Positions 26,748-35,297 of a stretch of 64,000 nucleotides of DNA are shown here, in pieces. Location: contig CAYQZV010000007.1 of the NCBI GenBank assembly GCA_964422145.1, positions 38,496-102,495 of the forward strand, given 5' to 3'. Position 1 is the first letter of the stretch. Each line of letters starts with the position of its first letter. The notes under the pieces were generated by a model. That model worked only from the letters and a program-made list of their open reading frames with translations, did not search any database and had not been told where the DNA came from. The position numbers and the translations under genes were made by a program. The DNA is from JACNKV01 sp964422145. GTDB lineage: Bacteria; Fidelibacterota; Marinisomatia; Marinisomatales; JACNKV01.

Positions 26748-29700
26748 GCGTTCTCGATGTTGAACAATGGATTGTCTTTTAGATTTTCAAATAACACCGC
26801 TAACCGAGCAAAATGATGTGTGTCAGATTTTAAATCTTTCTTCAGATGAATGTCTGTTATGTCCAAAGTGTTTTTATCGACCCTCATTTCAAGGTGATTG
26901 TCAGCATATTGATGAGAATCATTTTTCTCGATCAGATTGGCGAAAAACGATCCGTTTTTATACGATAATATATTACCATTCAAATGATAACCGCTATTCT
27001 CCTGTTGGAAAGTTTCTTTGCTTAACCAGAATTTTGGTTTGGTTTTATACGGATCACCTGAAGTAGGACAGAAAGTAGTACAATTTCCGCATTCATTACA
27101 AAAGTCACCGATGTTGATGATCTGTGGTTCCTGAGTAATGCTAAACTGTCCAATGGATTGGATTTTCGGTCCATCATTTGCAGGCAGTATTTCATATACA
27201 GCATAGTTTCTCAACGCAGCTATATATGACATATTGGCTAAGTTAGGACATACACTTACACAAATATCGCAAATATCATCACATTGTAAACAGCGGGATG
27301 CTTCAGTTTGGGCTTCTTCCGGAGTCAAGGTGCGGTCGATCAAGTCAAAACCGAGATCTCCAACTTCCATTAATGCTGAAGAGGACATTCCAAATTGCCG
27401 AGTCGCTAATTTCTTTTGATAGTCAAATTTATTAAATCGAAGTGATGATTGTTCGGATCTGTTTTCACCCGTTGCTTTTTGAATGATACTCAAAGCAGCT
27501 TTTCGACCGTCTCCAACCGCATTGATTACAGATGATGCTCCACGTACCGCATCTCCACCGGCAAACACGTTTGCGATCTTCGTCTGTTGTGTCAGCGGAT
27601 CGATATTCAGATCATCCCAAGTTAGAAAATCGAAGGCAATATCTTGACCGATGGCAGGAATGATCGTATTGAATTCCATATCGAAATCAGATCCGTCAAG
27701 CTTAACTGGTCTTGCACGTCCGCTTTCATCCGGTTTTCCTAATGTCATTTTAGAACACGTGAGTAAAACTGAATTGCCATTTTGATTTGAAATTTTCTCC
27801 GGTGCTGTTAACTCTAATAGATTGATCCCTTCATCAAGAGCAGCAGTAATTTCTTCTGCGTCGGCGGGCATTTCATGTTTTGTTCGTCGATAAATGATCG
27901 TGACATCTGCGCCTAACCGTTTGGCGGTTCTTGCGGCATCCATCGCAGTATTACCGCCGCCGATCACCGCTGCCTTTTCTCCTACTTCAATCGACTTACC
28001 TCTTCGGACATCTGATAAAAAGGATAAAGGCTCTAAAACATTTTGGGAGTTTTCTCCATCGATACTCAGTTTTTTGTTATGTTGGGCACCGGCTGCTAAA
28101 TAAATATACGTGTAATCTGATTGTAGTATCTTGAATGCTTCAGCATCAATCGGATGATTATAGTGAATATTCACACCAAGCGATTTAATCAAATCAATAT
28201 CGTTGGCAATTGTGTCGTCCGTTAAACGAAATGACGGAATTGCATCTGAGACCATTCCACCTGAAAACGGCTTGGATTCAAACACATCAACCTTAAATCC
28301 TTCTAATGCCAAAAAGTAAGCACAGGTTAAACCAGATGGTCCGGCACCGATTACCGCGGTTTTAAAACAATTGAAAGGTTTTGGTTCTAACGCCACTTTT
28401 GATGCATTCTCAGTCACAAAACGTTTAATAGCACGGATGAGCAATGTACAGTCTAAATTGTTTCGTGTGCACTTCATTTGACATAAATGGTCGCAAACGT
28501 GTCCGGTGATACCCGGAATCGGGTTGGTTTTGAGAATCGCATCAAAGGCTTTATCTATATTACCTTGCGATACTTGATACATATATTCAGGGATGCCTTG
28601 ATCGGTTGCGCATGTTTCTGTGCACGGAGCCTGAACACAATCAAACGGAGTTAATTCACGCTGAGTTTTGATGGAATCAAAGTGCTTATTATCTTTGATA
28701 TAGGCGGGATGATCAAGAAGCGTTTTTGCATATTTTTGAAGATATTTGAACCCGGATTGACTGATCGACTCTCCGTTTTTACTGTTTTTCAAAATAAATT
28801 CGTCGATTGATGAACATCCCTGTGAAGTGAATCGAGTCTTGATCTTATTCAAATATTGCGGCAGACGCGTATATCCGCCCGGTTTCAGAAGATCGGTGCA
28901 AACCGTGATTGGTTTGATGTTGCACGCCAAAACATCGGATACGTTGAATGCATCCGTGCCGGCTGAAAATGAAATATCTAACTCACCATTAAAAGTGGTT
29001 TGTAGTTTTTCCGCTACATGAATGCTGATCGGATGCAGCGCTCTGCCACTCATATACATCATCGCTTCATTCGATTGAAAAACCTGCTTATGATTTTCAA
29101 CTTCAAGTGTGTTTGTGAGTTTCAGTCCGAAATCAATCCCACTTTTCTTTGCAGATGTTTGCAAGCTGCGTATTAATTTCACACCGTCATCATACTTGAG
29201 ATCGTGATTAAACGCTTCATCCGGAACGGTTATCTCGTTATACCCAAGATGATCGTTGAGGATAGATCGTAAATGATCAGGACCAAGCAGCGTCGGATTG
29301 AGTTTGATGGTTGTATGATACTTCCGCTCGTTAATAAAATACTTTCCGATGGACTCAATTTCATCCGGCGGGCATCCGTGCATGGTGGATAAAGTAAGAT
29401 TATTTGAAATCTCAGATGGAATCACAATATCTTTGACCTTTGGATATATGGAGGTGATTTGCTCTAATCGTTCATCAAGATGAGGTTGACAATTTTCCAT
29501 TAGATCTAAAAATTGCTGAACATTCCGGTTTTTGATTCCTTCAAGATTATATCCGGCGGACATGTTAAAGATCGTCCCTAAACCCTCTTCACCATCCCAA
29601 TGAAACTTATCTTTGAGAATATGAATGAGAATCCATGCGTTTAAATATTCTGAGAAGGATTGTTGTAACTTCAACTCTTGGGACCATTCGCAGTTGTATC

Positions 29701-30013
29701 CTTCATCCTGCATATCAATACAGGGTTTAGAAACCTCTAATTCATCGAGGGTCTGAATGGTTTTTAATTCGATATACCTCGCTCCCATCAACCAGGCTAA
29801 AATAATATTTTGCGACATTTGGGTATGGGGACCTGCCGCTACTCCAATGGGTGATTCTAATAATTGACCAAAACGACGGCTTCTGAAAACGTTATTTGGA
29901 TCCGGTTGAAAAAACAGATCTTTTGAAACACCAAAAATACTTCCGGTTCTCTCTTCTTTCAATATCCATTGAAGTAAGTGCGGTAATTGTATTGGGTAAA
30001 GTTTGTCTGACAT
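26744..30013 (-). CDS. ygfK: YgfK multidomain iron-sulfur flavoprotein (annotated elsewhere as putative selenate reductase)
   Basis: This is a 1089-aa protein. In order: an N-terminal TIM-barrel related to dihydroorotate/dihydropyrimidine dehydrogenase (about 1-430, 'ESPIGVAAGPHTQMSQN'); a GltD-like Cys-rich region ('APCTETCATDQG', about 460, and 'GHVCDHLCQMKC'); an FAD Rossmann motif 'IGAGPSGLTCAYFLA' (about 551); an NAD(P)H motif 'IGGGNTAMDAARTAKRLGA' (about 681); and ferredoxin-type motifs 'CLQCDDICDICVSVCP' (about 907) and 'FCNECGNCTTFCP' (about 970). This is YgfK, an essential member of anaerobic purine/urate catabolic clusters. The dihydropyrimidine dehydrogenase-like plan suggests reduction of a purine-derived ring with NAD(P)H. 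The selenate reductase label is probably not its physiological role. Confidence 0.9.
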   Translation of the reverse strand: MSDKLYPIQLPHLLQWILKEERTGSIFGVSKDLFFQPDPNNVFRSRRFGQLLESPIGVAAGPHTQMSQNIILAWLMGARYIELKTIQTLDELEVSKPCIDMQDEGYNCEWSQELKLQQSFSEYLNAWILIHILKDKFHWDGEEGLGTIFNMSAGYNLEGIKNRNVQQFLDLMENCQPHLDERLEQITSIYPKVKDIVIPSEISNNLTLSTMHGCPPDEIESIGKYFINERKYHTTIKLNPTLLGPDHLRSILNDHLGYNEITVPDEAFNHDLKYDDGVKLIRSLQTSAKKSGIDFGLKLTNTLEVENHKQVFQSNEAMMYMSGRALHPISIHVAEKLQTTFNGELDISFSAGTDAFNVSDVLACNIKPITVCTDLLKPGGYTRLPQYLNKIKTRFTSQGCSSIDEFILKNSKNGESISQSGFKYLQKYAKTLLDHPAYIKDNKHFDSIKTQRELTPFDCVQAPCTETCATDQGIPEYMYQVSQGNIDKAFDAILKTNPIPGITGHVCDHLCQMKCTRNNLDCTLLIRAIKRFVTENASKVALEPKPFNCFKTAVIGAGPSGLTCAYFLALEGFKVDVFESKPFSGGMVSDAIPSFRLTDDTIANDIDLIKSLGVNIHYNHPIDAEAFKILQSDYTYIYLAAGAQHNKKLSIDGENSQNVLEPLSFLSDVRRGKSIEVGEKAAVIGGGNTAMDAARTAKRLGADVTIIYRRTKHEMPADAEEITAALDEGINLLELTAPEKISNQNGNSVLLTCSKMTLGKPDESGRARPVKLDGSDFDMEFNTIIPAIGQDIAFDFLTWDDLNIDPLTQQTKIANVFAGGDAVRGASSVINAVGDGRKAALSIIQKATGENRSEQSSLRFNKFDYQKKLATRQFGMSSSALMEVGDLGFDLIDRTLTPEEAQTEASRCLQCDDICDICVSVCPNLANMSYIAALRNYAVYEILPANDGPKIQSIGQFSITQEPQIINIGDFCNECGNCTTFCPTSGDPYKTKPKFWLSKETFQQENSGYHLNGNILSYKNGSFFANLIEKNDSHQYADNHLEMRVDKNTLDITDIHLKKDLKSDTHHFARLAVLFENLKDNPLFNIENA

Positions 30014-30021
30014 AATGAGTG

Positions 30022-30843
30022 TTAACTTAGTCTTTTCATATAATATTTCAAAACATTCTTCAACGCAGTTCGACGGTAGTTTGCCGATGCCCGAATATCA
30101 TCGATGGGTTGAATATCTTTCTCCACAAAGTCGATAGCATTATCTATCGGTATTTTATGCAGAATCGCTTTCGTAAAATGATTCAGATAAACAACGGTCG
30201 GCGCACATGAACCGCAGGCAATATTCAACGATTTTAATTCACCATTGGAATCAAGACTGTAAACAATCGCAAAATTGATCACTGAAATTGCCATAGATTG
30301 CCGAAGCCCTAATTTATAGAAGAGTGACTTCTCACCCGTTTTCTTGAGAATGATCTTTGTAAGAATTTCCCCTTCCTTCATGATAGTCTTACCGGGTCCG
30401 GTGAAAAAGATGTTCAATGGAACGACACGAACTCCACTCGAACCTATCAACTCTACTGCTGCACGATGCGCCAGTAAACACGGAATAAGATCACCTGCGG
30501 GTGAAGCGTTGCAGATGTTCCCTCCTACTGTAGCACGATGTCGAATTTGTACTCCGGCAAATTGTGAAGCCGCATCAACAATGGACTGAAAATGACTATG
30601 AATAACATCACTCTTTCGTAAGGTTTCAACCGTCGTTAATGCGCCGATTGAAACATGAGTATCATCTTCTGAAATACCGCAAAATGTGTTAATATTTTTG
30701 AGATCGATTAAATGGCTGGGAAGTTGATCAGGGTTTTCCCATCTCGGTAAAATGTCCGTCCCGCCGGATAAAAACTGCAGGTTGGTCAATCCTGAAGTCA
30801 AATCAAGTAATTCATCTTTGGTCATTGGACGATAATACTTCAT
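30022..30843 (-). CDS. FAD-binding subunit of molybdenum hydroxylase (set B)
   Basis: This 273-aa CoxM/XdhB-type FAD subunit has 'LSGGTDILPRWEN' as the N-terminal FAD motif and the canonical 'RATVGGNICNASPAGDLIP' as the second. It carries electrons from the Fe-S clusters to NAD+ or another acceptor in classical xanthine dehydrogenases. It overlaps the Fe-S subunit gene by four bases and is followed by ygfK after eight. Its large subunit is not adjacent; the best candidate is the second molybdenum subunit at 38739, about 7 kb upstream in the same transcription direction. Confidence 0.9.
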   Translation of the reverse strand: MKYYRPMTKDELLDLTSGLTNLQFLSGGTDILPRWENPDQLPSHLIDLKNINTFCGISEDDTHVSIGALTTVETLRKSDVIHSHFQSIVDAASQFAGVQIRHRATVGGNICNASPAGDLIPCLLAHRAAVELIGSSGVRVVPLNIFFTGPGKTIMKEGEILTKIILKKTGEKSLFYKLGLRQSMAISVINFAIVYSLDSNGELKSLNIACGSCAPTVVYLNHFTKAILHKIPIDNAIDFVEKDIQPIDDIRASANYRRTALKNVLKYYMKRLS

Positions 30844-31334
30844 GATGATTGAGACGGTTTAGAAGCTGCTTCAATGGCATCAATGATTTTATGATACCCG
30901 GTACATCGGCAAATATTTCCAGACAGATCATTTTTGATTTCATCTCTAGTCAGATGATCATTTTCTCGAATTGAATGTTCTCCGGATAATATCATTCCCG
31001 GAATGCAATAACCGCATTGGACGGAATGATGATCAATGAAAGCTTTCTGAAGTTCGGTGAGTGTATCATCCTTGGAAAGACCTTCGATTGTCGTGATTTC
31101 TGTTCTGTCGGCTTCAACGGCTAAGATCAAACATGAATTGACGATTTTACCATCCATCAAGATTGTACACGCTCCGCACTCTCCTTCTCCGCATACTTCT
31201 TTAGAACCGGTAAGATCTAAATTATCACGCAAATAATCTAATAAACGCATATGGGAAGGAACCGTATTTTCCAGTTCCTTCCCATTTACAGTAAGTGTAA
31301 TTGTATAATATTCAGGGTTTTCAATATGGAGCAT
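30840..31334 (-). CDS. 2Fe-2S subunit of molybdenum hydroxylase (set B, all cysteines present)
   Basis: This 164-aa small subunit has both clusters intact. The ferredoxin-type ligands are Cys48, 53, 56 and 68 in 'VCGEGECGAC' and 'NSC'. The helical-domain ligands are in 'VQCGYC' and 'ICRCTGY'. This is the normal xanthine dehydrogenase arrangement and is a useful internal control for the set A subunit at 24124, which lacks the first four. It overlaps the FAD subunit by four bases. Confidence 0.93.
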   Translation of the reverse strand: MLHIENPEYYTITLTVNGKELENTVPSHMRLLDYLRDNLDLTGSKEVCGEGECGACTILMDGKIVNSCLILAVEADRTEITTIEGLSKDDTLTELQKAFIDHHSVQCGYCIPGMILSGEHSIRENDHLTRDEIKNDLSGNICRCTGYHKIIDAIEAASKPSQSS

Positions 31335-31395
31335 TGTAGTTTGCTCTATGGTCTAGAAATCCTTATAAATTACACATGAAATATATTCAAATACA

Positions 31396-32862
31396 TTATG
31401 ATTTCAATAAACCTGTTCGGGCATTAAAATCATTGATGAGTTCATCCATTTCATCAATCTGATTATGCATATCAGACCAATAGTTTTTCTTATACCATTG
31501 ATCCTGGATCTCATCGAATGTTTTGCCTTGCTGCTCAACCCAAGTGAAGTATTTCAGATTATGGACGCGTTTCCGAGTTTCATACGTGAGCTCTTCAACA
31601 TAATCTGTTGTTGTGCCCAGCAAATGTTTATGATAAACAGCCGATGCATCCAGATCAGTGAATTCACCTCGCTCTTCGGTTAATTCTTGTAAACGACTTT
31701 GATACATATCGATCGAATCCGTTAATATCGTACTGACGACATCTCCTTCACCCAGTTCGTAATATTTAGCGAATTTGATCGCAGATAATAAGTTCGCTAC
31801 TCCGGAAATTCCCAATTGCGGTAAGGCTTGGAGTAGCTCATCACTTACACCTTGTTCAGCCAAATATTTCTTTCCGGCGGGTTCGTTGAATAAACGAATA
31901 ACAGACATCGGAGATTCATCATCTATAGCCATCACCATATCGGTATTCTTAACATTATGAATCCATGGGATGTGTTTATCACCGATTCCTTCGATTCTGT
32001 GTGCACCAAATCCGTTATTCAACAGTGTTGGGCATTGTAGTGCCTCACTTGCCGCAATTTTACTCGTGGGGAACAGGGTCTTAAGATAGTCACCGCTGCC
32101 GATCGTTCCGGCTGAACCGGTTGTGTAAACCGAACCGCAGAAAGTATCGTTTGGTCCCATAACTTTTTCAAGGACTTCAGCAATAGCACGACCGGTTACA
32201 TTGAAATGCCAGATATAATTTCCGAATTCATCAAATTGATTGAAAATGACCAAATCTTCGCCTGAATTACTGAGTTCCCAGCATTTATCGAATATTTCTT
32301 TTACATTGCTTTCGCTTCCGGGAGTTTTAATTGTTTCACCTGCCACGGATGCCAGCCAGTCAAAACGCTCTTGGCTCATTTCTTCCGGAAGGATCGCAAT
32401 AGAATCACATCCAAGCAGTGTTGAATCATAAGCACCACCGCGACAATAGTTACCGGTCGAAGGCCATACCGCTTTTTGTGTAGACGGATCAAACTGTCCG
32501 GTCACTAATCTCGGCACTAAACAACCGAATGCAGCTCCAACTTTATGTGCACCTGTCGGGAACCATTTACCGATTGGAGCAACAATCTTCGCATCCACAC
32601 CTGTAATCTCTTTCGGAAATTCAATAAAATTAACACTGCCGTAGACACCGCCAAATGTTTTGGGTTCGTTTTTCCATGTAATTCGAAACAAGTTCAGAGG
32701 ATTTACATCCCATAAGCCAACATTCTTCAGTTGATTTTTAACCGAGTCTGGTACTAATTCCGGATTGATTTGCTGTTGAAATGTCGGGATAATAATATTT
32801 TGTTCCCTTGCACGCTTTATTGATCTTTCTAAAGCAACGGGATTCATCGTTAAATCTATCAT
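31396..32862 (-). CDS. Fold-type-II pyridoxal-phosphate enzyme of unknown substrate
   Basis: The 488-aa protein belongs to the tryptophan-synthase-beta/threonine dehydratase fold. The probable Schiff-base lysine is in 'PTGAHKVGAAFG' (about residue 107). 'WPSTGNYCRGGA' is the substrate/cofactor loop and 'TTGSAGTIGSGDYLK' the Gly-rich phosphate-binding loop. It is longer than most single-domain relatives, with a helical C-terminal extension rich in acidic residues. I do not recognise a named enzyme. Its position among carbamoyltransferase, carbamate kinase and YgfK genes suggests it acts on an amino acid released from the purine ring, the place held by diaminopropionate ammonia-lyase (YgeX) in E. 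coli-type clusters. That role is inference. Confidence 0.75.
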   Translation of the reverse strand: MIDLTMNPVALERSIKRAREQNIIIPTFQQQINPELVPDSVKNQLKNVGLWDVNPLNLFRITWKNEPKTFGGVYGSVNFIEFPKEITGVDAKIVAPIGKWFPTGAHKVGAAFGCLVPRLVTGQFDPSTQKAVWPSTGNYCRGGAYDSTLLGCDSIAILPEEMSQERFDWLASVAGETIKTPGSESNVKEIFDKCWELSNSGEDLVIFNQFDEFGNYIWHFNVTGRAIAEVLEKVMGPNDTFCGSVYTTGSAGTIGSGDYLKTLFPTSKIAASEALQCPTLLNNGFGAHRIEGIGDKHIPWIHNVKNTDMVMAIDDESPMSVIRLFNEPAGKKYLAEQGVSDELLQALPQLGISGVANLLSAIKFAKYYELGEGDVVSTILTDSIDMYQSRLQELTEERGEFTDLDASAVYHKHLLGTTTDYVEELTYETRKRVHNLKYFTWVEQQGKTFDEIQDQWYKKNYWSDMHNQIDEMDELINDFNARTGLLKS

Positions 32863-32892
32863 ATTTACTTTCCTTTTCGTTAATAATTTGAA

Positions 32893-32916
32893 TAGAATTG
32901 CATAATAACAATTCTA
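32893..32916 (-). other. AT-rich hairpin at the end of the threonine synthase-like gene
   Basis: TAGAATTG and CAATTCTA form an eight-base-pair stem with an eight-base loop. The stem contains the stop codon of the gene at 32914, and the hairpin lies between it and the next PLP gene. Low GC makes it weak. It could be a 3' stabiliser or a partial terminator. Confidence 0.35.
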
Positions 32917-34173
32917 CATGGTTTTGTTTAATTTCTTTTTTAAATCTTCAATATTGGGTTCAACATAGGTTGGAGATGTGCCGACTAATTCTACTGATTT
33001 CATCGCGCCTACTACGTCTTTTAATCCATTGCCTGTGTTTAAAACGACAATACGTTCGCTTGGATCAGCTTTATTCTCAGAAATAGACTTAACCAATCCA
33101 GCCAATGCAGCAGCCCCGGCAGGCTCACCAAACACTCCGGTAGAACGCGCCATTAAAGGAATGGCTTTCAGAATTTCATCATCAGAAACCCGAACATAAA
33201 AACCGTCTGTCTCTTTCACAGCATTCATCGCTTTTATTCGATCCCGGGGTAAACCGGCACTGATACTATCGGCAACCGTATTGGCTTGAATAGCAGGTTT
33301 GGTGTAAACATCTTCGTTGTTTTTCCATGCCTGATACATATAATCGCTGCCTTCAGATTGAACTCCGATAATTTGAGGCATTTTGTTGATCCACCCCATT
33401 GCCATAAGGTCTTTCAATCCTTTATGCAGACCGCCGATAATGCAACCGTCACCCACACTGACGAATACTTTATCTGGTGCATTCCAATTAAGTTGTTCAC
33501 AAATTTCTAAAATCGCTGTCTTTTTACCTTCACTCATGTAGGGATTATATCCGGTGTTTCTATTGTACCATCCATATTCTTTTTCGGCTTCCAGACATAA
33601 CTCAAATGCATCGTCATAAGTCCCTTTAACCAACATCACTTCTGCGCCAAATACTAAGAGTTGAGCAATTTTGGCTTTTGGTGCAGATTCGGGTACAAAG
33701 ATTACATTTTTTTGATCCATGCTCGCAGCAATTCCACTTAAGGCAGCAGCGGCATTCCCGGTACTGGCTGTCATTACAATTTCAGCACCTTTTTCTTTTG
33801 CTTTAACAATTGCAATCGCGCTTGCGCGGTCTTTGAATGATGCTGTTGGTAATCTTCCGTCATCTTTAATCCAAAGATGCTTTAAACCTAATTTATCAGC
33901 CAAACGATCGCTTTTATATAATGGTGTCCAACCGATGGTTAATGGCGGTACGGCAGAATCATCCATAATCGGAAGTAACTTTCTGTATCGCCATATCGTA
34001 TGGTCATCAGAAGTAGTTAATTCATCCTTTGAAAAATGAGATCGGATATAGTCATAATCATAAACAACATCCACGATACCTTCATTTCCATGGTCGGGAC
34101 AAACATATTCAATCTCATTCACATCGTACATTTTATCGCAGACGAGACATTTTAATCCAGTGACATGTTTCAT
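32914..34173 (-). CDS. Threonine synthase-like PLP enzyme
   Basis: The 419-aa protein starts with a zinc-ribbon-like 'CLVCDKMYDVNEIEYVCPDHG', as in archaeal-type threonine synthases. It has the PLP lysine in 'PTASFKDRASA' and the loops 'TASTGNAAAALSG' and 'SVGDGCIIGG'. Threonine synthase converts O-phosphohomoserine to threonine. No homoserine pathway gene is nearby, and the gene sits inside the purine island 17 bases downstream of carbamate kinase. So it may be a true ThrC or a relative that eliminates ammonia from a 2,3-diamino acid or similar product. Family confidence is high, substrate confidence low. Confidence 0.82.
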   Translation of the reverse strand: MKHVTGLKCLVCDKMYDVNEIEYVCPDHGNEGIVDVVYDYDYIRSHFSKDELTTSDDHTIWRYRKLLPIMDDSAVPPLTIGWTPLYKSDRLADKLGLKHLWIKDDGRLPTASFKDRASAIAIVKAKEKGAEIVMTASTGNAAAALSGIAASMDQKNVIFVPESAPKAKIAQLLVFGAEVMLVKGTYDDAFELCLEAEKEYGWYNRNTGYNPYMSEGKKTAILEICEQLNWNAPDKVFVSVGDGCIIGGLHKGLKDLMAMGWINKMPQIIGVQSEGSDYMYQAWKNNEDVYTKPAIQANTVADSISAGLPRDRIKAMNAVKETDGFYVRVSDDEILKAIPLMARSTGVFGEPAGAAALAGLVKSISENKADPSERIVVLNTGNGLKDVVGAMKSVELVGTSPTYVEPNIEDLKKKLNKTM

Positions 34174-34190
34174 ATTTTCAAACTCTAATT

Positions 34191-35138
34191 TTATAGTGTG
34201 ATATGCGTACCGGTTTTTCCGTGCAGGGCATTTTCAAGATTGAGAGGATCGGTAATAATTACTTCTTTTCCTCCATTTTCAAGAAATAAGATCGCTGCCT
34301 CAATTTTAGGAGCCATGCTGCCTTCTGCAAAATGAGTTCCTTCTTTAAGATATTGTTTTGCTTCATTCAATGATATTTTGTCCAACCAGGTTTGATTTGG
34401 TTTTCCAAAATTCAGGGCAACTTTTTCAACAGCCGTACTCATTAAAAATAATTCAGCACCAAGATTACTTGCCAACAAAGATGATGCAAAATCTTTATCA
34501 ATGACAGCAGGGACTCCTTTTAGACATCCCTCCTCGTCAGCGACAACAGGAATTCCACCTCCACCAACAGTAATTACTATGATTCCTTTATTCAGTAATT
34601 CTTTCACAGATTCTTCTTCAACAATTCGAATCGGTTTTGGTGAAGCGACAACTCTGCGCCATCCTCTTCCTGCATCCTCTTTAATGGCCCAACCGTTCAC
34701 TTTTTGACGTCTCTTCGCTTCATTCTCATCCATAAAAGAGCCAATAGGTTTTGATGGAAGTTTGAAAGATGGATCTTCTTTGGATACTTCCACCTGTGTA
34801 ACAACGGTTGTTACGTGTTTATCCATTGCAAAGCGTTTGAAATCATTATGCAGGTTTTGCTGAAGTGCATATCCAATGGCACCTTGACTATCTGCACCAC
34901 AAACATCTAAAGGAACTTCATGTAATTCTTTTGAGGCTAATTCCGACCTGCGGAGTATAAATCCAACCTGTGGACCGTTTCCGTGAGATATAGCGACATC
35001 CCACCCATCCCGAATCATATTTACGATATGTTCAGATGTTTCATGAGCTGCAATATATTGATCTCGAACACTTTGATGTTCTTTATCTTTAATGAGTGAG
35101 TTACCGCCAATAGCGATCACTGCAAGTTTATTCTTCAT
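34191..35138 (-). CDS. arcC: Carbamate kinase
   Basis: Carbamate kinase converts carbamoyl phosphate plus ADP to ATP, CO2 and ammonia in catabolic settings. The 315-aa protein has 'AIGGNSL' at the N-terminus, 'ISHGNGPQVGFI', 'GAIGYALQQ', 'VTVGGGGIPVV' and the C-terminal 'GSMAPKIEAA'. It has a good ribosome binding site (AAGGAG). Its neighbours are two carbamoyltransferase-like genes upstream and two PLP enzymes downstream. This points to substrate-level phosphorylation from purine-derived ureido compounds rather than arginine deiminase, for which no arcA is seen. Confidence 0.94.
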   Translation of the reverse strand: MKNKLAVIAIGGNSLIKDKEHQSVRDQYIAAHETSEHIVNMIRDGWDVAISHGNGPQVGFILRRSELASKELHEVPLDVCGADSQGAIGYALQQNLHNDFKRFAMDKHVTTVVTQVEVSKEDPSFKLPSKPIGSFMDENEAKRRQKVNGWAIKEDAGRGWRRVVASPKPIRIVEEESVKELLNKGIIVITVGGGGIPVVADEEGCLKGVPAVIDKDFASSLLASNLGAELFLMSTAVEKVALNFGKPNQTWLDKISLNEAKQYLKEGTHFAEGSMAPKIEAAILFLENGGKEVIITDPLNLENALHGKTGTHITL

Positions 35139-35190
35139 AAAATCTCCTTATCTATTCAGAGATACGTTTCCGTTAAAAAAATACGGTAAA

Positions 35191-35237
35191 AGAAAAACAG
35201 AGTTCAGCTGCCGAACGCATTAGGTTTGACAGCTGAA
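35191..35237 (-). terminator. Hairpin plus T tract between ygeW and arcC
   Basis: TTCAGCTG (35203-35210) and CAGCTGAA (35230-35237) pair perfectly, and CGAAC/GTTTG extend the stem inside. On the transcribed strand the hairpin is followed four bases later by TTTTTCTTTT. It sits in the 159-base gap between the YgeW-like gene and carbamate kinase, so it may be a partial terminator or attenuator within the operon. Confidence 0.5.
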
Positions 35238-35297
35238 TCTATTGAAAAGATAAAATACCGTAAACGGCGTGGTTTTTAGTATCTCTAAGCTAAAATG

